From contig CALNBC010000148.1 of NCBI GenBank assembly GCA_937874755.1, positions 1-7,175 of the forward strand: a DNA stretch of 7,175 nucleotides, read 5' to 3'. Under the pieces are notes generated by a model. The model was not told where the DNA came from and ran no database searches. It saw nothing but the letters and a program-made list of their open reading frames with translations. This DNA is from an uncultured Clostridia bacterium (lineage in GTDB: Bacteria > Bacillota > Clostridia > Christensenellales > CALWSW01). The translations under genes were made by a program, and so were the position numbers. This document shows positions 1 through 7,175 of this stretch, piece by piece. The number at the start of each line of letters is the position of its first letter. The first letter of the stretch is position 1.

Positions 1-3000
1 GGACGCTTATCTTGAATACATGAAACCCGAGCTTTCGGCGCGTAAAATGGGCGATTATATTCAAACTTCTGAACAGTTTGCAAAAGAGAACCCAGTACTT
101 GCGTCGGCGACTTCGCTTCTCACAGCGCCCGCCGAGGGAGTAGGCTCGCTATATGCTTACGGTACTGCTTTAACTGGCGGCGAAGTTGACCCTAATAACC
201 CGCTGTTTGCGCCCTCTAGGGGCAGTTCCACTATTCGCCAGACCGTCGGGCAAGGCATACAAGAGGGCGTTGGCGGTTTCGGCGGCGATGCACTCTCATT
301 CGGGTATCAAACGCTCATGTCTATCGGAGACTTTCTTATTGCCCGCGGAATTACTTCCGGAGCGGGCGCACAGCAATGGCAGTCAGCATTACAGTTAGGA
401 ACGGGCGGCGCCAGGGCGGCGACCAGCACGATACTCGACGCATACGACCGAGGCGCAACGCAAGAGCAGGCGCTTGCTGTCGGTTTTTGGGCGGGCGCAG
501 CTGAAATCGTATTTGAAAAGGTCAGTTTAGATCACTTTGTAAAAATGTCGTCACCTGCGGCCCGTGGGGCGCTGGTCAAGAACGCGCTCAAACAGGCGGG
601 AGTTGAAGCGTCCGAAGAAATGGCAACGGAGCTGGCCAACATCATTGCGGATATTGCCGTTATGGCCGAAAATTCCGAGTACGAGACTAAGGCGCGGGAA
701 TACGTCCAGCAGGGCATGACGGTATCGGAAGCACAGGCGCGCACGATTGGCGACTACTTTATAAACGTGGGCCTTGCAGGGCTTGGCGGCGCTATTTCGG
801 GCGGGGTTATCGGCACCTTTGCCGGTGGAATGAGCACCTATAACACTAGTAAAATTGGCAGAGACATCAAAGCGCAGGGTCAGACAGACGCGCTAATTCA
901 GAGCGCAATGACAGCACCCCAGGACAGTGACCTTTATAAAGCTGCGCTTGCCCTCGTCGATAGCCAGAACCCGAAAAACATAGACGTTGGGCGCGTATAC
1001 GTCGGTACTGTTGAGAACATGACCGATAATTATATCCAGCAGGGCATGGGCGAAGATCAGGCGCAATTCAGAGCTAGTGTCGAAGCGCAAAAGATACTTA
1101 GACAGCAGCCGGAGCAAGCGGCACAAGCGCAGGAATCGGAGCAGGTTCTTGACGAACAGACCGTCCAAACTGAACCGCAAATAATTGACGAACCGGCGCA
1201 GGTGGTTGAGCAAGCACAGGCAGAATCGTCTACGCCTCCCATAGAGCCCCAAATCGAGCCACAGGGCGACATTGCACCTATGGCTGAGGAATATTCCACC
1301 CAAGAAGAGGACACGCCGCAGGCAAAGCAAGCGGGCGTCATTTCGGCGACATTTAACGATAGCGGCAATGCGGTTGAGGTGGACGGTATATCCGCGGTTG
1401 AGAATGGGACGATTTACCTCAAACTTGCTGACGGTGGTACCGTTTCACTTAACGACGTCACGTTCGGCGACGAGACTGCAGACAGACTATACAGAACTGC
1501 ATCTGTTTACGACACGAAGACCGCCCAGGCATATATAGCCGGATATGACGGTTCGATTAGCGTACCCGAATACGGGAGCGGTTTTGCGGCCGTGTTTGGT
1601 GCGGCACGTCTTGAAATACCGTTTGATGTTGCAGCGAAGGTGTATGGCGGTGACTTGCCTATAACTACAAAACAGCTTGCATACTATGCGGGCAAGAATG
1701 CAGATCCTTTTGAGCTTGAAACGGAAATGGCAAAGCCCGCAGAACCCGTAGAGGCGGAACAACCCAAACATGCTGAACAGAATGTCGTACAGGAGGTAAC
1801 ACCGGAACCTGCAAAGAAAAAGCCTAAGCTGACACCGAAGCAGAAGCAGAAGAACGCCAAGATCGCCGAAAAACTGAATAATATGCAGGTGGGTCTCGTG
1901 CGCAATTACAGCGAAGAAGCATTTGGAAGCCTTCCTGAAAAAGTACGCAAGAAGGCGGAGCCGCAGTTCAAGGCGCTGGATATTCTTGCGCGTAAATACG
2001 GGCTGACTATCGAGATAGTTGACAGCATCGACATACGGACCGACGGGAAAGTCCAGAAGAGCGCGGGCAATGGCATGTTTGACCCTGATACTGGGCTTGT
2101 TACCATTGCACTGGACGCGCTGGACGGCGCGTATATGTTCATTGGCATGCACGAGCTGACGCACTTCATAAAGCGCTATAACAAGGACGAGTACGAGATA
2201 CTTGCCGATTACGTGCTGGAATGGATGAACGAACAGGGAGTTGATTCCGAGGCCGCAATTAAGCAGCAGATGTGGCAGTTCAGTATAAGCCGCGACATGG
2301 CGCGGGATGAAGTTGTTGCCAACAATATAACAGCCGTGCTTGGCGATGACGAAGCGATGCGCATACTTATTGAGAGCAACCGCACACTTGTTGAGCGAAT
2401 TGCCGATTTCATACGCGATTTAGTCACTGACCTTATAGGCATTGCTGACGACCTGGCTCAACGTATTGGCTGGAGCGGTATAAATACCTTGCGCAGCGAC
2501 ACAGACACGCTGCGAAAGATATCCGGAATGCTGGATTCCGCGCTGGGTACAGCGGCGCAAACAAGGGCAGTTGAGAACTTTAATTTGGTGGTGGAAGCGG
2601 ACGAGGCGGGAGGTGCCATAGATAATGCTGCTGAGAATGTGAAGTATTCAATTAAATATGATAATGAAAACACGCCGTATGTCGTTGTGGAGGATGATAT
2701 ACTGGCGGGTGTCCCGGCTAAGGATTGGGTAAATATCACAAAGAAAAATCTGGCAAAAAAGTTCCCGAACGGCGTTGTCATAGGCGCGAACAAAATCAGT
2801 ATAAACGAACAGTCAAGGCGTGAAATGACGTTCTCGAAATATTCGCAGTGGCTTATGCACAATAGTCCGTCATTGTTTGCCGACAAGCTAAGGGCGACAA
2901 ATAATGCAGACGAAATTATCCGGGCGTCCAGAGACTACGTTAACGAGGCGTTGCTCCATCCTCGAAAAGATAACATTCGTGAGTTTGCAAGAGGTGGCGT

Positions 3001-6000
3001 TTTGTTTCGAGTTGGGGATAGCGATTACGCTGCCACAGTGGTTGTGGGAATAACAAAGGGCGGGACCCTGCTACTGTATGATATTTTGGATATTAAGGAA
3101 ACAAGCATAAAAAAAGACGCAGCTATCAGCCAACGCGTTAGCGAGACCGACAGAAGTGCTGCGTCCACTGACAACGTACCTCAAAACGGTGATGCTGTCA
3201 ATAACAGTTTACGCGAAAGCGGCGGAAATGATACGTCGGATTCTGATGTTCAGTTCTCCCGCAAACCCAAAGACCATACTTCCGAGTCGCGACGCGGAGT
3301 TAAGGCTATTTATTGGCACTTCGACCGCGCGGAAGCACAATGGCGCAGCGACTACAACAAGGTTGTGCGTAAAAATAAACGGCTTAACCGTGTTGTGAAC
3401 GAGCTGACCCGCGAACTCAAACTGTCCCAAAGCTATGTGCCTACCCAAAAGAGCGTTGCGAATATCGCAGCGCAGCTCATAAAGGACATTAACAGCGAGT
3501 ACAGCCAGGCGGAGCTTACAAAAGAGCTTATGGCTTACTACACGAAGCTGGGGAACATGAAGGAAGACGAGCGTCAAAACATAACCCAGCAGGACTTGTT
3601 ACAGCCGCTTAATGATATTGCACAGCGTGTGCTCGAACAGATGAACCAGGCGGAAGCGACAGGCGCGTCTGATATGATGTCCGATTTCAGGGAGGACGTT
3701 CGTACCGCGGATATAGTTGTCAGCGAAAATGATATTGAATCATCGGAGGGCGTAGAGCAATACAAGAAGGATACTGGCCATCGCGTAGGAGTAAGCAAGA
3801 AGGGCAAGGCGAACAAATTTGACCCGTCAAGACGCGGCGGAATTGACATAGACACACAATGGGAAGAGTGGCGGGAAATGTACCGCGGGATTATCCCAGA
3901 TGATGTAGAGAGTAACGACGCGTTGGCCTGGTTGCAAGATAACATTGACAGCTTTTACGATGAGAAAATCGGCTATCCGTTCGGTGACGCACGACTGCGG
4001 GAAGATTCTGCCACATACGCGGTTGAGCTTTTCGACAAGTTCTTTAGCGACGTTGAGCAGTACCAGAGCTTTGCCGACAAGAAGAAGGCGGAAATAAGAG
4101 AACTGCGCGCTAAAAACAAGCAGGACATTAAAGACATTAAGGCTGAGCTTCAAGCGAAGCGCAAACAAGCGCTAGCGGAGCAGAAAGCTAAGTACGAGGC
4201 GCGCCTGAAAGAGGTGAAAGCAGACCACCGCGCAAAGATACAGGAAATATCTGCGGCTTATAAGCAGGCAACCAAAGAACAGGATGCGGCGGCTAAAAAG
4301 AGATATCGCGAAATGTATGCTGCCTTGACCGATTCAAAGAAAGTTGCGCTTTTCGAACAATACATGGCGCACGAAGGTTGGAAACAGCGCGACCGTGCAC
4401 GGCGCAAGGATACGGCAGCGCGCAACAAGTACAAGAAGCGCATCAAGAGCAATGTATCAGACTTGCTTACGTGGATGACAAGCCCAACGAAACAGAAGCA
4501 CGTGCCACAATACTTACAGGGGCAACTTTTCGATGCGCTTACAAATATAAGCAGCAGCGCTGATCCTACTTCCGTAAACGAGCGCGATTGGCAGGAGAAG
4601 CTTTATAATCTGACCTTCTCCATGGACAAGGTGGTAAACAGCAAGAATGTTGCGCAGCAGGAAGAGAGCATAGCGGCGCTACTGCCAGCTGGTGTACCGG
4701 AAGCGCTGGAAGATTTGCTTAGCTCGTTAACAGAACGGAACATGGGCGCGGCGACGGCTGGCAACCAGGGCGCATTCACGCTGAACACCATGACGTCCGA
4801 GGAACTGCAGTCGCTTGACTGGATCGTGAGTGTCGTCAAGACGGCGATTCAGAACATCAATAGGCTTTACTCCAACAGTCGATATCAGGAAGTGGCCGCT
4901 ATTGGTGACGCGACGATAGAATACGCCAAGACGCAGAAAACCGCAGGGTACGGGAACGCGTTAACTCGCTATCTCAATCTCGATATGTCGGACTCTTATT
5001 CATTCTTCCACGAGTTGGGCGACGCTGGAGACGCGATTATTACAGAACTAAGCAATGGGCAGAACAAAACGTATTCTCGAGTACGTGAAGCCACAGACTT
5101 TTACCGGAATTTGCTCCAAAAGCAGGACATTACAAACGGCGATATTGAGAAATGGGGAACGACGCCGCACACATTCAAGCTTGAGAGCGGCAACAGCGTA
5201 ACCATGTCGGAAGCGAACATAATGGATCTGTATTCGTCTATGAAGCGTGACCAGGCGGTTAAGCATATCTTCGGCGGTGGTGTCGAGGTTGAGGTTATAG
5301 ACAAAAAGGCACAACGCAAAATACCGCGCGCTGTTGGTTCCAACAGGGTAAGCGGCGCTGATGTCGAGGCCATGCTAAACGTGCTGAATCCCAAGCAAAA
5401 GGCGTTCATGGACGCGCTCCAGGAGTTCTTGAGCTCCGAGGCTGCTGCATGGGGTAACGAAACGTCTATGCTTCTGTACACCTATGAAATGTATAAAGAG
5501 GAAAACTACTGGCCAATTAAGGTGACTAGAAGCAATATCGACGCTACGGAGCCGGATAACGCTAGGTCATTCAATGCTATCGCAAATGCTGGATTCACAA
5601 AGCCGACGCTATACTATGCGAAAAACCCGCTTGTCCTAGGTGATCCTATTCAGAAATTTGTTAACCACATATCTGAAATGGCGTCTTATAACGGGTTAGC
5701 TGCCCCTGTTCAGGACGCATTGAAGTGGTTCAACTATGTACATCGCGACGCGGAGCGCAACGTAGAATACAATGATAGCGTCAAGTTGATGTTTAACAAG
5801 ATATACGGCGATAGAGGACAATCTTATTTCAAAAACTTAATAGACGATATTAACGGGCTGTCTCGCTCGGGGTTCTCAACAGAAATGCCTAAGAAGTGGA
5901 TTTCACGGTTCAAGCGTTCATCCATCGCGGGCAGTATCCGCGTTGTTATTCAGCAGCCGACAGCGATTCTTAGGTCGCTAGCGGAGATTGACGCGAAGTA

Positions 6001-7175
6001 TATGCTCAAATCGACGTTTGACAAACGAAGCATAAAAGAAATGCAGCAATACGCGCCTATCGCTTGGTGGAAGTCAAATGGACGGTTTGATATCGGTATC
6101 GGTCGCACGTTCCGAGGTATTATTACTGGCGAAGATACCAGCATAGGGCATGTAACGAACTGGCTAATGCGCCCTGCTGGTTATGCGGATGATATTTCGT
6201 GGGCTCATATCTGGAACGCAGTCAAGACGGAAACGAGGGATTTGCGCCCCGAGTTAGCCGACGGGTCGCAAGAGTTTTTCGACGTGGTTGTGCCGCGCTT
6301 CAACGACATAATCAACAAGACGCAGGTCGTCGATACTGTCCTGCACCGCAGTCAAGCTATGCGCAGTAAGGATTCACTGGTTAGTCAGGCAACGGCATTC
6401 AAGAGTGAGCCGACGAAGGTATACAACATGTACCGGCGCGCTATCGTGGACGTAATGCGCAACAATAGCGCCAGTGCAAGAAAGAAGCTTGGGCGAACAC
6501 TGATTGCCGCGTTCTTATCGACGGCGACGAATGCGCTGGTTGTAGCGATGTGGGACGCTGCGCGCAAACGCGAGAAGGACGAAGATTATTGGGCTAAGGT
6601 ATGGGCAAACTGGTTAGGTGAAATGGAGGTTAACATCATCCCGCCTGTGCCCTTTGCTTCGGACATTATGTCTATGCTCCAGGGCTATACAGTGGAGCGC
6701 ATGGACTTAGCGGCAATAGGTGACTTCATAAACGCAGTCAGTAGCATCCAAAAGTACCTAGAGGACGGCACTAGCAATAAGAGCGTTTATAGGCTGGTGT
6801 CAGACCTTGCAAAAGCACTTTCCAACGCAACCGGGTTGCCCGTGCGCGGAGTGCTTACATCGGTTGAATCCATTGCCGGTGTAGTCTCGCCTGGTGCGCT
6901 GGTCGAGAAGGCGGCAACTATCCCGAATCTGTACGCGGCGATCCGCGACGGCGACAAGACGCGGACGCAGAGCCTGTACGACGCATTGTTACAGGAGAAC
7001 ATAATCATCATCAACAACGCGGAACAGGAGCGCGTAAACGAAAGCAGGCCGCGCCAATACGCGGACGCTTCCAGTGTACGGGCGGCGGCGATGGACAAAA
7101 TCGACAGCAACATGGCTGACAGGTTGATGGAGGACGAGGAGATTGCAGCTGCATACGAGTACCGCAAGAATGCAA
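1..7175 (+). CDS. Giant phage polyvalent protein (zincin peptidase + PBECR nuclease + LPD-type scaffold), partial at both ends
   Basis: The frame starting at base 2 is uninterrupted for 2391 codons and runs off both edges, so neither start nor stop is visible. Base 1 and base 7175 belong to split codons. In order it holds a Gly/Ala-rich hydrophobic N-terminal region, a Q/E-rich linker, a small beta module, a zincin metallopeptidase (H717-E-L-T-H721, candidate third ligand E770), a phage BECR-type nuclease (881-1038), helical and coiled-coil segments, and a conserved C-terminal module ending near a hydrophobic helix. I recognise this order from giant proteins of Clostridia phages and prophages, usually found among head and tail genes and annotated as LPD- or PBECR-containing. 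The role is probably as a virion-internal or co-injected protein acting on the host after infection; this is inferred from the family, not shown by the sequence. Size exceeds 260 kDa even without the missing ends. There is no sign of a frameshift. I saw no Walker A, methyltransferase or helicase motif, which separates it from DarB-like antirestriction polyvalent proteins. Confidence 0.93.
89..844 (+). other. N-terminal Gly/Ala-rich hydrophobic region with glycine zipper (residues 30-281)
   Basis: This part is rich in Gly, Ala and small polar residues and predicts as amphipathic or hydrophobic helices. Conserved phrases of the clostridial phage family are visible: G165-A-A-E-I-V-F-E-K-V, then L196-K-Q-A-G-V-E-A-S-E-E-M. 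It closes with a strongly hydrophobic zipper at residues 256-276 whose glycines are spaced 2-4 apart (G257, G260, G262, G263, G267, G268, G271, G275, G276), followed by a polar turn. Such zippers occur in membrane-inserting or oligomerising helices. A role in membrane passage or packing inside the virion is inference. The missing N-terminus may hold further modules. Confidence 0.65.
1103..1330 (+). other. Q/E/P-rich disordered linker (residues 368-443)
   Basis: About 76 residues are dominated by Gln, Glu, Pro and Ala with very few hydrophobic residues. They begin at Q368-Q-P-E-Q and include repeated I-x-E-P and P-Q-I phrases. It separates the helical connector (282-367) from the next folded module, so a flexible spacer is the natural reading. 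The GCG/CAG/GAA-rich DNA is imperfectly repetitive but shows no exact tandem unit. Near its end is A-E-E-Y431-S432, one of three [Y/F]-S sites at module borders. Confidence 0.75.
1337..1705 (+). other. Small beta-hairpin plus helical module (residues 446-568)
   Basis: Alternating hydrophobic and polar residues from V446 predict several short strands (phrases such as A-V-E-V-D-G-I and I-Y-L-K-L-A-D-G-G). Helical segments follow, with an aromatic A-Y-I-A-G-Y-D-G turn and a final T-T-K-Q-L-A-Y-Y-A-G helix. The strand-then-helix layout, ending with a short 'T-x-x-Q-x-x-x-A-Y-x-x-G'-like helix, occurs just before the metallopeptidase in related clostridial phage proteins. I cannot assign an enzyme activity. 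It may be a structural adaptor. Module boundaries are approximate. Confidence 0.5.
1937..2437 (+). other. Zincin-like metallopeptidase domain (residues 646-812)
   Basis: The HExxH zinc motif reads H717-E-L-T-H721, followed by F722. It sits in a predicted helix after a strand and turn (N-G-M-F-D-P-D-T-G-L-V-T-I-A-L) that fits the edge strand of the zincin fold. The segment R768-D-E-V-V-A-N lies about 50 residues later, and E770 is the likely third zinc ligand of a gluzincin-type site. A helical stretch (N-R-T-L-V-E-R-I-A-D-F-I-R-D) completes the pattern known from polyvalent-protein metallopeptidases (MPTase-PolyVal type). All three expected ligands are present, so the domain is probably active. 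Substrate unknown: host defence or regulatory proteins, or the polypeptide itself, are both possible. Its place next to the nuclease is usual for this family. Confidence 0.85.
2642..3115 (+). other. Phage BECR-fold nuclease domain, PBECR3-like (residues 881-1038)
   Basis: The segment starts at the border phrase V880-K-Y-S and matches, from memory, the phage Barnase-EndoU-ColicinE5/D-RelE-like nuclease 3 family. Visible marks are G-V-P-x-x-D-W-V near the start, K-F-P-N-G-V-V-I-G, S-R-R-E-M-T-F-S-K-Y, H986-P-R-K-D-N-I-R-E-F-A-R-G, and a closing run of strands D-Y-A-A-T-V-V-V-G then L-L-L-Y-D-I. H986, R988, K989 and R993 are candidate catalytic or RNA-binding residues. The trailing linker (A-A-S-T-D-N-V-P-Q-N-G) also resembles the usual sequence after this domain. 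Known BECR-fold members are mostly RNases, so RNA cleavage is the expected activity, but it is not demonstrated for this group. The alternative is a catalytically dead binding module. Confidence 0.75.
3296..4045 (+). other. Helical region plus conserved charged module (residues 1099-1348)
   Basis: The first half is helical and basic (R-A-E-A-Q-W-R-S-D-Y then K-N-K-R-L-N-R). It leads to an acidic-amphipathic stretch resembling the 'A-x-x-L-I-K-D-x-x-S-x-Y-x-x-x-E-L' element common in these proteins. From D1224 the segment matches a conserved family block: M-S-D-F-R-E-D-V-R, Y-K-K-D-T-G-H-R-V-G-V, then I-D-T-Q-W-E-E-W-R-E-M-Y-R-G-I-I-P-D-D-V and A-L-A-W-L-Q-D-N-I-D. Function is unknown; this is a recurrent phage-protein module rather than a recognised enzyme. 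It is joined to the coiled coil by about 10 residues. Confidence 0.6.
4076..4327 (+). other. Lys/Glu/Ala-rich coiled coil (residues 1359-1442)
   Basis: About 84 residues without proline or glycine are dominated by Lys, Arg, Glu, Gln and Ala, with hydrophobic residues at roughly heptad spacing (I-R-E-L, I-K-D-I-K-A-E-L, Y-E-A-R-L-K-E-V). This is a long continuous helix, probably a coiled coil or single alpha-helix, able to separate the enzymatic N-terminal half from the C-terminal scaffold or to mediate dimerisation. The net charge is positive, so nucleic-acid contact is possible. Similar charged helices occur at this point in related phage proteins. Confidence 0.8.
4328..5371 (+). other. Conserved alpha-helical scaffold of unknown function (residues 1443-1790)
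   Basis: This segment is nearly all helical by composition. Family landmarks are: a basic stretch K-Q-R-D-R-A-R-R-K followed by T-K-Q-K-H1500-V-P; N1659-L-D-M-S-D-S-Y-S-F-F with H-E-L-G-D-A-G next, which parallels the 'N-L-D-x-x-T-P-Y-Y-F-F' block of relatives; and W1718-G-T-T-P-H-T-F-K-L-x-S-G with a downstream M-D-L-Y-S-S-M-K-R-D-Q-A and G-G-G-V. I recognise these blocks as recurring together in Clostridia phage giants, but no activity is known to me. The 'H-E-L-G-D' here lacks the second histidine and is not a second zincin site. Confidence 0.55.
5372..6433 (+). other. Conserved C-terminal phage module with IQQP and LHRSxxMRSK motifs (residues 1791-2144)
   Basis: The block opens with N-P-K-Q-K-A-F-M-D-A-L-Q and continues W-G-N-E-T-S-M-L-L-Y, N-Y-W-P-I-K, N-A-G-F-T-K-P-T, and V-V-I-Q1984-Q-P-T-A-I. 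It then runs through Y-A-P-I-A-W-W-K, the helix W-A-H-I-W-N-A-V-K-x-E-T, K-T-Q-V-V-D-T-V-L-H2115-R-S-Q-A-M-R-S-K, and F-K-S-E-P-T-K-V-Y-N-M-Y. All these phrases occur in the same order in large Clostridia phage proteins, where the region is called an LPD module (possibly LPD38; I am not certain of the number). It is predicted helical with many aromatics. The strict order and conserved polar motifs suggest a structural or virion-assembly role; catalysis cannot be excluded. Confidence 0.6.
6488..6688 (+). other. Hydrophobic helix and I-P-P-V-P-F box (residues 2163-2229)
   Basis: Residues 2166-2184 (T-L-I-A-A-F-L-S-T-A-T-N-A-L-V-V-A-M-W) form an uncharged helix long enough to span a membrane. 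Basic residues lie on both sides (K-L-G-R before, R-K-R after). After an aromatic W-A-x-x-W-A-N-W stretch comes E2209-V-N-I-I-P-P-V-P-F with S-D-I-M-S-M-L-Q-G-Y2229. In relatives I recall this as an 'N-P-L-x-x-I-P-F-x-x-D-I' box beside a hydrophobic helix pair. It may insert into the host membrane during delivery, or pack in the virion. The membrane call is inference from composition. Confidence 0.6.
6689..7174 (+). other. Amphipathic C-terminal tail reaching the window edge (residues 2230-2391)
   Basis: Helical segments contain the family phrase A-L-S-N-A-T-G2278-L-P-V-R-G, preceded by S-V-Y-R-L-V-S-D-L-A-K and followed by an N-L-Y-A-A-I-R-D-G-D-K-T-R helix and L-Y-D-A-L-L-Q-E-N. In relatives these elements lie close to the C-terminus, so the stop codon is probably not far beyond base 7175. 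The last 40 residues are strongly charged and carry no motif I recognise. Confidence 0.5.

Noticed and set aside
186..398. Small + strand open frame in another phase
   Set aside because: It overlaps the N-terminal region of the main frame, has no convincing ribosome binding site and no recognisable product.
893..1368. Two overlapping antisense open frames rich in Leu/Arg or Cys/Ser
   Set aside because: They are opposite the Q/E-rich linker, whose GCG/CAG/GAA codons suppress stops on the other strand. The products are low-complexity, and the two frames overlap each other.
1487..2164. Antisense open frame of 225 codons, the longest complete one in the window
   Set aside because: It lies wholly opposite the beta module and zincin region of the main frame. 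Its product is rich in Cys, Arg, Leu and Phe with no recognisable domain, as expected of a shadow of a coding strand.
2607..2627. GGGAGGTG followed by an ATG at 2625, resembling an internal translation start just before the nuclease domain
   Set aside because: The ATG is out of the main frame and meets a stop after five codons. The in-frame GTG at 2639 is too far from the purine-rich site.
4982..5035. H-E-L-G-D segment as a second metallopeptidase site
   Set aside because: The second histidine of HExxH is missing, and the surroundings match a non-enzymatic family block.
1..7175. DarB-like antirestriction protein with helicase or methyltransferase domains
   Set aside because: No Walker A (GxxxxGK[ST]), DEAD/DEAH pair or [DN]PP[YF] motif was seen anywhere in the 2391 codons.
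1..7175. CRISPR arrays, tRNA genes, terminators or insertion sequences
   Set aside because: No direct-repeat arrays, inverted terminal repeats or hairpin-plus-T-run were noticed, and the unbroken reading frame leaves no intergenic space.

Overview
The whole window is one protein-coding frame. On the + strand, codons beginning at base 2 run to base 7174 (2391 codons) with no stop, and the frame is open at both edges. The gene's start, its stop and both neighbours lie outside the window. No RNA gene, repeat array, promoter, terminator or second gene was found. Shorter open frames on either strand are shadows of this one.

The product is a giant multidomain phage protein of the 'polyvalent protein' type. 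These are very large phage and mobile-element proteins that string enzymatic domains and 'large polyvalent protein-associated' (LPD) modules along linkers, and many are thought to enter the host with the DNA. Similar proteins are common in phages and prophages of Clostridia. The frequent ATA isoleucine codons, roughly balanced base composition and family-typical phrasing point to a Clostridia (Bacillota) phage or prophage, probably from a gut-type anaerobe. The host assignment is inference.

Layout by residue (residue n is the codon starting at base 3n-1): 30-281, glycine/alanine-rich hydrophobic region ending in a glycine zipper; 282-367, helical connector; 368-443, Q/E/P-rich linker; 446-568, small beta-plus-helix module; 569-645, second linker, basic in part; 646-812, zincin-like metallopeptidase with HELTH and a downstream DEVVA; 881-1038, phage BECR-type nuclease (PBECR3-like); 1039-1098, polar linker; 1099-1348, helical and conserved charged module; 1359-1442, highly charged coiled coil; 1443-1790, conserved alpha-helical scaffold; 1791-2144, conserved C-terminal module with IQQP and LHRSxxMRSK motifs; 2163-2229, hydrophobic helix plus an I-P-P-V-P-F box; 2230-2391, amphipathic tail.

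Working model (inference): a virion-packaged or early-delivered protein whose hydrophobic ends help it reach or cross the host membrane. Its protease may process host proteins or the polypeptide itself, and its RNase-like domain may act on host RNA. Recurrent [Y/F]-S tetrads at domain borders are possible processing points.
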